From Ampullaceana balthica (Eukaryota > Mollusca > Gastropoda > Lymnaeidae), in contig CALYLW010000130.1 in the NCBI GenBank assembly GCA_944989445.1, positions 124,001 through 188,000 on the forward strand: 64,000 bases of DNA, read 5' to 3'. Positions 1 to 10,712 of the stretch are shown one piece after another. The translations under genes and the position numbers were made by a program. Each line of letters starts with the position of its first letter. The stretch's first letter is position 1. The notes beneath the pieces are model-generated. The model was given only the letters and a program-made list of their open reading frames with translations, was not told the DNA's origin and did no database searches.

Positions 1-240
1 AAGTATTGGTGTAGAGGTAATAGTTGAATGAAGTATTGATGTAGAGGTTACATTTGAATGAAGTATTGGTGTAGAGGTTATAGTTGATTGAAGTATTGGT
101 GTAGAGGTTATAGTTTATTGAAGTATTGATGTAGAGGTTAAATTTGAATGAAGTATTGGTGTAGAGGTTATAGTTGAATGAAGTATTGGTGTAGAGGTTA
201 TAGTTGAATGAAGTATTGGTGTAGATGTTATAGTTGAGTG
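1..240. repeat. 30-bp minisatellite, truncated by the window edge
   Basis: Eight copies of a 30-bp unit (signature aagtattggtgtagaggtta) run head to tail from the first base, with scattered substitutions (gat for ggt, cattt for agttt). The last copy ends at about 240, where unique sequence begins. The array surely continues to the left of the window, so its true size is unknown. No coding frame is associated with it. Confidence 0.95.
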
Positions 241-664
241 TCAAGGATTTACGAATCACTGTTCTTACATGAATGCGCCACGTTTATAAACGAAGCAGTT
301 AAGAGGAAAATAGACTTAAAGAGAACGGGTGTGAGTTAGTGAGATGACTAAGTCGCTAAAACTGTGTAGTTATTGAGCAAGTTTTACTTAATGATCAAGT
401 CTAGACTGAAAGTTCTGATGGGGTTGTTTTTCTATTGAATGGAATGTTACTGCATCGAGTGATAAAATATTGAATTGTTTTCATTACACAATTTGTTTGT
501 GTATTTTGTATTTTATTTAAAAGCTTTATCGCAGTCTTATTCTATATGATTGAATTGGTTAGTACAGTCAAGTGATGAAGGGCTATCTCTTAACATTGAT
601 ATTACAATATTACTGTGACAAGTTTATTCAATAGGGTTGAAATAGTAATATTAACTGTGCGGGA
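241..664. other. Spacer between the 30-bp and 56-bp arrays, holding a dispersed repeat
   Basis: Mostly AT-rich unique sequence with no supportable gene. The part at about 412-549 is an old copy of a Penelope-like segment, annotated separately. The motif ggttagtac at 558-566 recurs at the right edge of the neighbouring 56-bp array (4637-4645), so the array may have grown out of this local sequence. Confidence 0.6.
412..549 (+). mobile_element. Degenerate Penelope-like terminal fragment
   Basis: Positions 463-549 match the reverse complement of 34963-35050 over about 85 bp with few differences. Shared blocks include tcattacacaatttgtt, tattttgtattttatttaaa and agctttatcgcagtc. Upstream, ctgatg at 415-420 and gttactgc near 447 align with the hammerhead-like part of the 35-kb copy, but the GAAAC segment is lost. 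Penelope-like elements are known to carry hammerhead motifs in their terminal repeats, so I read this as a decayed relative of the copy at 34963-35105. The family assignment is inference; the repeat relationship is seen directly. Confidence 0.5.
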
Positions 665-3600
665 ACTTTCATTATCAAATGTGTGTAACATTAATGAAGA
701 TTGTATTGTATTGATTGGTTACTTTCAGTATCAGATGTGTGTAACATTAATGAAGATTATATTGTAATAATCGATTACTTTCATTATCAGATGTATGTAA
801 CATTAATGAAGATTGTATTGTATTGATTGGTTACTTTCAGTATCAGATGTGTGTAACATTTATGAAGATTGTATTGAATTGATTGGTTACTTTCATTATC
901 AGATGTGTGTAACATTTATGAAGATTGTATTGAATTGATTGGTTACTTTCATTATCAGATGTGTGTAACATTAATGAAGATTGTATTGAATTGATTGGTT
1001 ACTTTCATTATCAGATGTGTGTAACATTAATGAAGATTGTATTGAATTGATTGATTACTTTCATTATCAGATGTGTGTAACATTAATGAAGATTGTATTG
1101 AATTGATTGATTACTTTCATTATCAGATGTGTGTAACATTAATGAAGATTGTATTGAATTGATTGGTTACTTTCATTATCAGATGTGTGTAACATTAATG
1201 AAGATTGTATTGAATTGATTGGTTACTTTCATTATCAGATGTGTGTAACATTAATGAAGATTGTATTGAATTGATTGGTTACTTTCATTATCAGATGTGT
1301 GTAACATTAATGAAGATTGTATTGAATTGATTGGTTACTTTCATTATCAGATGTGTGTAACATTAATGAAGATTGTATTGAATTGATTGGTTACTTTCAT
1401 TATCAGATGTGTGTAACATTAATGAAGATTGTATTGAATTGATTGGTTACTTTCATTATCAGATGTGTGTAACATTAATGAAGATTGTATTGAATTGATT
1501 GATTACTTTCATTATCAGATGTGTGTAACATTAATGAAGATTGTATTGAATTGATTGGTTACTTTCATTATCAGATGTGTGTAACATTAATGAAGATTGT
1601 ATTGAATTGATTGGTTACTTTCATTATCAGATGTGTGTAACATTAATGAAGATTGTATTGAATTGATTGGTTACTTTCATTATCAGATGTGTGTAACATT
1701 TATGAAGATTGTATTGAATTGATTGGTTACTTTCATTATCAGATGTGTGTAACATTAATGAAGATTGTAATGAATTGATTGGTTACTTTCATTATCAGAT
1801 GTGTGTAACATTTATGAAGATTGTATTGAATTGATTGGTTACTTTCATTATCAGATGTGTGTAACATTAATTAAGATTGTATTGAATTGATTGGTTACTT
1901 TCATTATCAGATGTGTGTAACATTAATGAAGATTGTATTGAATTGATTGGTTACTTTCATTATCAGATGTGTGTAACATTAATGAAGATTGTATTGAATT
2001 GATTGGTTACTTTCATTATCAGATGTGTGTAACATTAATGAAGATTGTATTGAATTGATTGGTTACTTTCATTATCAGATGTGTGTAACATTAATGAAGA
2101 TTGTATTGAATTGATTGGTTACTTTCATTATCAGATGTGTGTAACATTAATGAAGATTGTATTGAATTGATTGGTTACTTTCATTATCAGATGTGTGTAA
2201 CATTAATGAAGATTGTATTGAATTGATTGGTTACTTTCATTATCAGATGTGTGTAACATTAATGAAGATTGTATTGAATTGATTGGTTACTTTCTTTATC
2301 AGATGTGTGTAACATTAATGAAGATTGTATTGAATTGATTGATTACTTTCATTATCAGATGTGTGTAACATTAATGAAGATTGTATTGAATTGATTGATT
2401 ACTTTCATTATCAGATGTGTGTAACATTAATGAAGACTGTATTGAATTGATTGATTACTTTCATTATCAGATGTGTGTAACATTAATGAAGATTGTATTG
2501 AATTGATTGGTTACTTTCGTTATCAGATGTATGTAACATTAATGAATATTGTATTGAATGGCTTGATTACTTTCATTATCAGATGTGTGTAACATTAATT
2601 AAGATTGTATTGAATTGATTGGTTACTTTCGTTATCAGATGTATGTAACATTAATGAATATTGTATTGAATGGCTTGATTACTTTCATTATCAGATGTGT
2701 GTAACATTAATGAAGATTGTATTGAATTGATTGGTTACTTTCATTATCAGATGTGTGTAACATTAATGAAGATTGTATTGAATTGATTGGTTACTTTCTT
2801 TATCAGATGTGTGTAACATTAATGAAGATTGTATTGAATTGATTGATTACTTTCATTATCAGATGTGTGTAACATTAATGAAGATTGTATTGAATTGATT
2901 GATTACTTTCATTATCAGATGTGTGTAACATTAATGAAGACTGTATTGAATTGATTGATTACTTTCATTATCAGATGTGTGTAACATTAATGAAGATTGT
3001 ATTGAATTGATTGGTTACTTTCATTATCAGATGTGTGTAACATTAATGAAGATTGTATTGAATTGATTGGTTACTTTCTTTATCAGATGTGTGTAACATT
3101 AATGAAGATTGTATTGAATTGATTGATTACTTTCATTATCAGATGTGTGTAACATTAATGAAGATTGTATTGAATTGATTGATTACTTTCATTATCAGAT
3201 GTGTGTAACATTAATGAAGACTGTATTGAATTGATTGATTACTTTCATTATCAGATGTGTGTAACATTAATGAAGATTGTATTGAATTGATTGGTTACTT
3301 TCGTTATCAGATGTATGTAACATTAATGAATATTGTATTGAATGGCTTGATTACTTTCATTATCAGATGTGTGTAACATTAATTAAGATTGTATTGAATT
3401 GATTGGTTACTTTCGTTATCAGATGTATGTAACATTAATGAATATTGTATTGAATGGCTTGATTACTTTCATTATCAGATGTGTGTAACATTAATGAAGA
3501 TTGTATTGAATTGATTGGTTACTTTCATTATCAGATGTGTGTAACATTAATGAAGATTGTATTGAATTGATTGGTTACTTTCTTTATCAGATGTGTGTAA

Positions 3601-4641
3601 CATTAATGAAGATTGTATTGAATTGATTGATTACTTTCATTATCAGATGTGTGTAACATTAATGAAGATTGTATTGAATTGATTGATTACTTTCATTATC
3701 AGATGTGTGTAACATTAATGAAGACTGTATTGAATTGATTGATTACTTTCATTATCAGATGTGTGTAACATTAATGAAGATTGTATTGAATTGATTGGTT
3801 ACTTTCGTTATCAGATGTATGTAACATTAATGAATATTGTATTGAATGGCTTGATTACTTTCATTATCAGATGTGTGTAACATTAATTAAGATTGTATTG
3901 AATTGATTGGTTACTTTCGTTATCAGATGTATGTAACATTAATGAATATTGTATTGAATGGCTTGATTACTTTCATTATCAGATGTGTGTAACATTAATG
4001 AAGATTGTATTGAATTGATTGGTTACTTTCATTATCAGATGTGTGTAACATTAATGAAGATTGTATTGAATTGATTGGTTACTTTCATTATCAGATGTGT
4101 GTAACATTAATGAAGATTGTATTGAATTGATTGGTTACTTTCATTATCAGATGTGTGTAACATTTATGAAGATTGTATTGAATTGATTGGTTACTTTCAT
4201 TATCAGATGTGTGTAACATTAATGAAGATTGTATTGAATTGATTGGTTACTTTCATTATCAGATGTGTGTAACATTTATGAAGATTGTATTGAATTGATT
4301 GGTTACTTTCATTATCAGATGTGTGTAACATTAATGAAGATTGTATTGAATTGATTGGTTACTTTCATTATCAGATGTGTGTAACATTAATGAAGATTGT
4401 ATTGAATTGATTGGTTACTTTCATTATCAGATGTGTGTAACATTTATGAAGATTGTATTGAATTGATTGGTTACTTTCATTATCAGATGTGTGTAACATT
4501 AATGAAGATTGTATTGAATTGATTGGTTACTTTCATTATCAGATGTGTGTAACATTAATGAAGATTGTATTGAATTGATTGGTTACTTTCATTATCAGAT
4601 GTGTGTAACATTAATGAAGATTGTATTGAATTGATTGGTTA
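665..4641. repeat. 56-bp minisatellite, about 71 copies, with higher-order structure
   Basis: The unit (signature ttactttcattatcagatgt) is 56 bp and repeats about 71 times with very few changes. The first copies are the most diverged. Marker variants show a higher-order period of 504 bp (9 units): tttcttt at 2295, 2799, 3079 and 3583; gaagactg at 2437, 2941, 3221 and 3725; tttcgtta at 2519, 3303 and 3807. The spacings are exactly 504 or 280 bp (9 or 5 units). No reading frame of note is present. Confidence 0.97.
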
Positions 4642-5389
4642 GTACGTTGTTCGAGGGTGGAATAAAACATAAACATTGATGGGATTGGTTCTTCTTACGG
4701 TAATAAAGAGGTGATATAATCTCTGTGTCCCGGTAGTTGTGTGTAGTCGCACATTCCCCGTCTCCCCAGTCGTTGAGTGACATTATCACACATGTCCCCG
4801 TAGTTGTGAGAAGTCACACGCCCCCCCTCACCATCCTACTTAAGGCCCACATTGCTCTTTTCCGATCTTGTCAGTCAACGTGGCGGAGTACGTAATGACG
4901 TACATAATGACGTAGCAGGTTTATATCTCAGCAAACTCCTTTTTTAAAGTTTTCCCCCCAAGTCCTTCCGATAACCTTCCGATGACCTTCCGATGACCTT
5001 TCGATGACCTTCAGGTTGTTGAACTTTTTTTGATGTCCAGTGTCAAGCCTCAAGACCAGTGGTAGACGTTTCTCATTGTTTACATTCCGGTCTCACGTGT
5101 AACACGAGGCTGCGCGAGGGCTGACAAGATCGTTTTTAGAGAAGTTTTTGAGCCATTGAGTCAGTGTTGGATTGGAAACTCTATCGTTGTGTTAACATAA
5201 TTAAAGAATATATTATGATTATAGTTTATTTATTTCTAAAAGTAGTTATAAGAAATCTACGTCCCTTTATGAATTTTAAAAAATATTTAAAAGAATTGTT
5301 GTTTATTATCCATTCTACATTTTACATATTCCTTTCAAGAAATAAGGGAAAGAAGAAATTATTTTAAAAATTTCAAATATTTCAAAATA
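4642..5389. other. Unique spacer with a short 12-bp repeat
   Basis: No gene seen. Between about 4970 and 5013 the motif cttccgatgac recurs four times at roughly 12-bp spacing. The stretch 4700-5160 is less AT-rich than its surroundings; 5160-5389 is strongly AT-rich. Short open frames here have no family resemblance. Confidence 0.6.
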
Positions 5390-6812
5390 CAAAAAGATAA
5401 TCTATAACAAAAAGATAATCTATCACAAAAAAATAATCTGTCACAAAAAGATAATCTATCACAAAAAGATTATCTATCACAAAAAGATAATCTATCACAA
5501 AAAGATAATATATCACAAAAAGATAATTTATCACAAAAAGATAATCTATCACAAAAAGATAATCTATCACAAAAAGATAATCTATCACAAAAAGATAATC
5601 TATCACAAAAAGATAATCTATCACAAAAAGATAATCTATCACAAAAAGTTAATCTATCACAAAAAGATAATCTATCACAAAAAGATAATCTATCACAAAA
5701 AGTTAATCTATCACAAAAAGATAATCTATCACAAAAAGATAATCTATCACAAAAAGTTAATCTATCACAAAAAGATAATCTATCACAAAAAGTTAATCTA
5801 TCACAAAAAGTTAATCTATCACAAAAAGATAATCTATCACAAAAAGATAATCTATCACAAAAAGATAATCTATCACAAAAAGTTAATCTATCACAAAAGA
5901 TAATCTATCACAAAAAGATAATATATCACAAAAAGATAATCTATCACAAAAAGTTAATCTATCACAAAAAGATAATCTATCACAAAAAGATAATCTATCA
6001 CAAAAAGTTAATCTATCACAAAAAGATAATCTATCACAAAAAGTTAATCTATCACAAAAGATAATCTATCACAAAAAGATAATCTATCACAAAAAGATAA
6101 TCTATCACAAAAAGTTAATCTATCACAAAAAGATAATCTATCACAAAAAGATAATCTATCACAAAAAGTTAATCTATCACAAAAAGATAATCTATCACAA
6201 AAAGTTAATCTATCACAAAAAGATAATCTATCACAAAAAGTTAATCTATCACAAAAGATAATCTATCACAAAAAGATAATCTATCACAAAAAGATAATCT
6301 ATCACAAAAAGTTAATCTATCACAAAAAGATAATCTATCACAAAAAGATAATCTATCACAAAAAGTTAATCTATCACAAAAAGATAATCTATCACAAAAG
6401 ATAATCTATCACAAAAAGTTAATCTATCACAAATAGATAATCTATCAGAAAAAGTTAATCTATCACAAAAAGATAATCTATCACAAAAAGATAATCTATC
6501 ACAAAAAGTTAATCTATCACAAAAGATAATCTATCACAAAAAGATAATCTATCACAAAAAGATAATCTATCACAAAAAGTTAATCTATCACAAAAAGATA
6601 ATCTATCACAAAAAGTTAATCTATCACAAAAAGATAATCTATCACGAAAAGATAATCTATCACAAAAAGTTAATCTATCACAAAAAGATAATCTATCACA
6701 AAAAGATAATCTATCACAAAAAGATAATCTATCACAAAAGTTAATCTATCACAAAAAGTTAATCTATCACAAAATGATGATCTATCACAAAAAGATAATC
6801 TATCACAAAAAG
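5390..6812. repeat. 18-bp minisatellite, about 79 copies
   Basis: The unit is aaaaagataatctatcac. Two main variants alternate (gataat and gttaat), and a 17-bp version lacking one a occurs at intervals (near 5895, 6056, 6249, 6388 and 6522). The groupings of these variants repeat, which suggests duplication of blocks of several units. The minus-strand open frame across the left part comes only from an 18-bp unit without stops. Confidence 0.97.
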
Positions 6813-7206
6813 TTTGCCGCTACTGAGAAGTAGAAAATAGTACGATGTATTATTACAATGAATTTTGAATAGAGAGAGAGTCATTGACTTTTTCACCTAG
6901 CTGCCCCTAGCTGCCCCGACACACTGTAGATTTAGGGAATAAGAAATGAAATTAAATGAGCCGTGAAATAGCGCATCCTAAGTCTCATATCCTAAGTCTC
7001 ATATCCTAAGTCTCACATTCTAGTTTGACGTGTAATTACGTAATTTTTTTAAACTAGCTGAAACAGAAAATAACGCCGCATTGGGTTGATAAGGTTTTAA
7101 TTATTTTTCAGGTATTTCAGAAGAGGAAATTAGGTATTAGATTCCACTTTCTATTCTCCATGTTCATTGTATTTTATAGTAATTAATAGTGACATTGACT
7201 AATTAT
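6813..7206. other. Unique AT-rich spacer
   Basis: No gene seen. A short triplication of cctaagtctcatat lies at about 6976-7015. The last eight bases, ctaattat (7199-7206), are the left target-site duplication of the hAT element that follows. Confidence 0.6.
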
Positions 7207-7458
7207 AAGGGCTGCGGAAATTATCGATTAATTTCTCGATTAATCGTTAAAAATTTTATCGATTAAATATCGATTAAAATAATTTTAATCGATAAAAATT
7301 CGACTAAAATTTAATAAAATATTTATAATATTTTTTTAAAATTTTATTAATAAATAATATTATATTTTTTAACGTACAAACATCTCCCGCGTAATATTAA
7401 AATTTATTTTATTAATTTATGTTGACTGGCAGACGTCAACTATAAAATAGCTGACAGC

Positions 7459-7643
7459 CAGAGCCATCTTTACACCATTTTGGGCCCCCGGACAAAGAAA
7501 TAGTGTTATGCCCTTCCCCCGCAGGAATAAAATAAAAAATGAATATACATAATATATATAAATAAACATATTCCCATGGGGCACATATGCTCGTGGGCCC
7601 CCGGGGAAAAGGCACAACGGGACTATGCGTTAAGACGGCCCTG
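7459..7643. mobile_element. Nested hAT-like MITE (185 bp)
   Basis: The left end reads cagagccatctttac. The reverse complement of the right end reads cagggccgtcttaac, so the ends form an imperfect inverted repeat. A perfect 8-bp duplication ctgacagc flanks it (7451-7458 and 7644-7651). Both subterminal parts carry gggcccccgg. It interrupts the older hAT element just before its BED-finger segment, which makes it the younger insertion. No coding content. Confidence 0.8.
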
Positions 7644-7651
7644 CTGACAGC

Positions 7652-7849
7652 ATCAGCGCAGTTAAATTTAAACATTTAACTAGAAAGTTGAGAAAATATG
7701 TTGTTTTTAAGCTAACTGCGGATGGCAAAGTCGAAGATGGTGAAAACGTTTACTGTGTCCACTGCCATAAACAATTCTCTTTTAAAGGATCAAATACATC
7801 GCTGGCGTACCACCTTCAGCACAAATCAAGTATCAACACATTGTCATGA
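7652..7849 (+). pseudogene. BED-type zinc-finger fragment of a hAT transposase
   Basis: One frame is open from the nested insertion to a TGA at 7847-7849. It contains KLTADGKVEDGENVYC (codons from 7709) followed by VHC. The zinc ligands would be Cys at 7754 and 7763 and His at 7811 and 7820, in a C-x2-C...H-x2-H layout preceded by a hydrophobic VFKL segment. This is the style of the zf-BED domain at the N terminus of hAT transposases and ZBED proteins; the H-x2-H spacing is shorter than the usual H-x3-5-H. No start codon is evident and the catalytic RNase-H-like domain is missing, so it is a non-functional remnant or an isolated exon. Confidence 0.7.
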
Positions 7850-8091
7850 AATTTAGTTCAAAATATTCTTAATTTTCAATGTCCGTGAGAAATGTTCAGT
7901 TTAATGACGTCATAAATTTCTATTTTTTGTTTTAATCGAAATTATCGATTAATTAATCGATAATTTTTCAAAAGTTAACGATTAAATTTAAATTAATCGA
8001 TAACAGCCCTACTAATTATAGATATCAAACTGTGGATCAATAAATATAAAGTGAACAGTTTAATAAAAAAGAATATATAACACAGGTGTAA

Positions 8092-8254
8092 CAGGAGTCA
8101 TGAGTATGTTGTTTAACACGAGTCATGGGTATGTTGTTTAACACGAGTCATGAGTATGTTGTTTAACACGAGTCATTTGTATGTTGTTTAACACGAGTCA
8201 TGAGTATGTTGTTTAACACGAGTCATGAGTATGTTGTTTAACATGAGCCATGAG
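8092..8254. repeat. 25-bp minisatellite, left part
   Basis: About six and a half copies of a 25-bp unit (signature tatgttgtttaacacgagtc) end where a hAT element begins. The same unit resumes at 9528 immediately after that element, so the two blocks are one array split by the insertion. Confidence 0.95.
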
Positions 8255-9527
8255 TAGGGCTGTCAATATTGTTGTAAAAAGCTGCCCGGATACCCGTCCA
8301 AAATGTGAACGGGTACCCGGGTTACCCGTTAGAAATGCCCAAAAAAAATTCACCGTCATGCCCGCTATTAGCCTTTTTCTTTATTAAGAGAACGCAAATT
8401 TAGATGTAATGACTCAGCGATGTGAAAATGATAACCTCGAAATACTACTATAGTACAGTGGTGGAAAAACAATGAGCAGAGTGGCGCCAAAGTGAATTTT
8501 TTTTTGTATAGGTGGTAAAGGGGGGGTGGTGAAAACAAAGTCTTATAAAGATAAAGGGCGGTAATCGTATGATGACAAGGCGTTAATTTCTAGTTCATAA
8601 CTGACAACTGTTGTATTTGACAAAACTTTCCGCGACCTTCACCTACTTAGTGGACCCATCCCTCAGGATTTATGTTTGTTGTTATAGTGTGAAGATCATT
8701 CAACGACTGAAATATTATTGGGGGAAAAGCAGAAAAAAAATGAATAAAGCAGGTTTTTTTAAAAGTATGGTGGGGATAGGAGTGGAGACGTGCGTGAGTG
8801 TGGGGTGGGGGTAACGATTTCGATAAACAATATTGGCTCATCAATCGGCAGCAAAGATGTGGGGCGTATTTCAAAGACAAAGCCAAGGTCATTTCTAGCC
8901 CTTCCTATTTATCGGTGTTGTGTTCTATTTTGTGTCTTACTGAGTGCACCCATCCCCCAAGCATTTTTTTAATTATAGTGAAAATCGTTAAACGAATGGA
9001 TTATTAATTTTAAAAAAAAAGAATATTGCAGGTGTGTTTTTTAAAGTAAGGTAGGGATAGGAGTGGGGGGGGGCAGATTAGATGTGCGGCGTATTCAAAG
9101 CCAAAACCAATGTCATTTCTAGCCCTTCCTAGTTATCGACGTTGTATTCTAATTTCCTTACTTGAACAATTCAAAGAACCAAAAACTTTTTGTTTTAAAT
9201 TATTTTTGTTTCATGTTCCAGGAAAAAAGTGTATCAAAATACAGTGTAGTTTGTGGGGACCGTATTTTATTTCCGTTTGACATTTATTTCCTTTTAAGCG
9301 TTTTTATTTTAAACAGTAACATATTTCACAGTAAATATTTAAAACGAAAAATGTTAATTTGATAAATTATTCACGAGCCGAAATGTGAACACAGAGAAGC
9401 CGCAGTTCGATCACTGTTGGTAAAGACATTGCAGTATTCTATTCGCGGGTACCCGGGCGCAATTTTACTAACCGGGTAATTGCTCGGCAACGGGTACCCG
9501 GGTCCCGGGTACCCGTTGACAGGCCTA
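8255..9527. mobile_element. Non-autonomous hAT element (1273 bp) inserted in a minisatellite
   Basis: The left end is tagggctgtcaa and the right end ttgacaggccta, a 12-bp terminal inverted repeat with one mismatch. The flanks gccatgag (8247-8254) and gtcatgag (9528-9535) match at 7 of 8 bases, consistent with a hAT target duplication made in the minisatellite unit. Both subterminal regions carry repeated cgggtacccggg palindromes. The interior has a degenerate internal duplication: the accacc-poor, AT-rich block with cccatccc, aggtt and gggataggagtgg near 8650-8790 recurs at 8949-9068, and gtcatttctagcccttccta occurs at 8889 and again near 9111. I see no transposase reading frame. Confidence 0.85.
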
Positions 9528-9847
9528 GTCATGAGTATGTTGTTTAACACGAGTTATGAGTATGTTGTTTAACACGAGTAATGAGTATGTTGTTTAACAC
9601 GAGTAATGAGTATGTTGTTTAACACGAGTAATGAGTATGTTGTTTAACACGAGTAATGAGTATGTTGTTTAACACGAGTCATGAGTATGTTGTTTAAAAC
9701 GTGTCATGAGTATGTTGTTTAACACGAGTCATGAGTATGTTGTTTAACACGAGTAATGAGTATGTTGTTTAACACGAGTCATGAGTATGTTGTTTAACAC
9801 GAGTCATGAGTATGTTGTTTAACACGAGTCATGAGTATGTTGTTTAA
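9528..9847. repeat. 25-bp minisatellite, right part
   Basis: About 13 copies of the unit seen at 8092-8254 continue directly from the right end of the hAT insertion. Variants with agtaatgag in place of agtcatgag cluster in the left half, and one copy has aaaacgtgtc. The array ends at about 9847. Confidence 0.95.
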
Positions 9848-9903
9848 ATTACCCAGAAAATCATTGACAAGAAATGTTAAGAAACAGTGTTTGGCAGGCA
9901 ACC

Positions 9904-10023
9904 GCTGCATAAAGAAGATTACCATATGTAATTGTTGGACAAAGAAGATTACAAGATGTAATGGCTGCATAAACCAAATAACCAGATGTAATGGTTGAAT
10001 AAATAAGATTACCAGAGGTAATG
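9904..10023. repeat. Degenerate 30-bp tandem repeat, four copies
   Basis: Four diverged copies of a 30-bp unit (signature gaagattaccatatgtaa), each ending in a gtaatg or gtaatt. The copies differ at many sites, so this is an old repeat, unlike the young arrays on either side. Confidence 0.8.
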
Positions 10024-10712
10024 GCCACATTATTTAACAAAAATACCAATACAAATTCTAGTTTCAGAAGACCAGTTAAAAAAAGACCAAATTTAAAATA
10101 AAAAAAACAACTTATTTTGAAATACCAATTTGAGGCCATGAGTTCCAGTTCCAGCTTACAAATCACAAAGTTCATTACTTTTACATCAATCACCGCCACC
10201 ACTGGGAGATCCTTGCAGCCCCCCCCCCAACCATTCCGCTGTGGTATTAGAACGTTTCAGTCATATGGTCACCGCCTGGTCGCTGGTAGTTTGTGCGGGA
10301 ATGTGCTGGGCAAACTCGATTAGGGCGATATTGGGAAACACAACGATACGTCGAGTTGGTAGCCGAGGACTTTCCACGAGACGCCGAGTGCTGGGCGTTC
10401 CGAGGGTCGTTGGATGCTAGCATGGGTCAGTGGGTTTTGTAATAGTGGGCCGTTTGATGGGCTGCCCTAGTGGATATATGGATTTATTTGATTTAACGGA
10501 AGTGTATCCAGAGACCGAACTATATGACGGGCTGATTTGATGTGAGGGGGGGGCAAAGTGTGGGGCTAAGTTGGTGAGGGGGAGGGGCTTTATGTCACGT
10601 GATCCGAGGAAAATGGTTTTGATGAGATGAATGTTGTAACTGATGTGATGAAGTATGTGAGAAAGTTTGATGAATTATAAAGTTTGTGAGTGTGAGGGTG
10701 GTGAGATGTTGA
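10024..10712. other. Unique spacer of mixed composition
   Basis: No gene recognised. The part at about 10190-10600 is richer in G and C than most of the window and contains a C10 run near 10220 and a G-run near 10547. Short open frames on both strands show no known domain. It could hold a decayed repeat or a non-coding exon; nothing in the sequence decides. Confidence 0.5.

Larger units (their letters stand above)
7207..8011 (+). mobile_element. hAT-superfamily DNA transposon remnant (805 bp)
   Basis: The ends are inverted: the left starts aagggctg and the right ends cagcccta. They are flanked by a perfect 8-bp direct repeat ctaattat (7199-7206 and 8012-8019), the hAT target-site size. Both subterminal zones are packed with atcgattaat motifs on both strands, as expected for transposase binding sites. 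The body retains a BED zinc-finger segment (7652-7849) but has no room for the rest of a transposase, so this is an internally deleted, non-autonomous copy. A second hAT-like element is nested in it at 7459-7643. Confidence 0.85.

Noticed and set aside
665..6812. Possible CRISPR array
   Set aside because: Units are contiguous, without unique spacers between repeats, and the DNA is eukaryotic in character with no cas genes.
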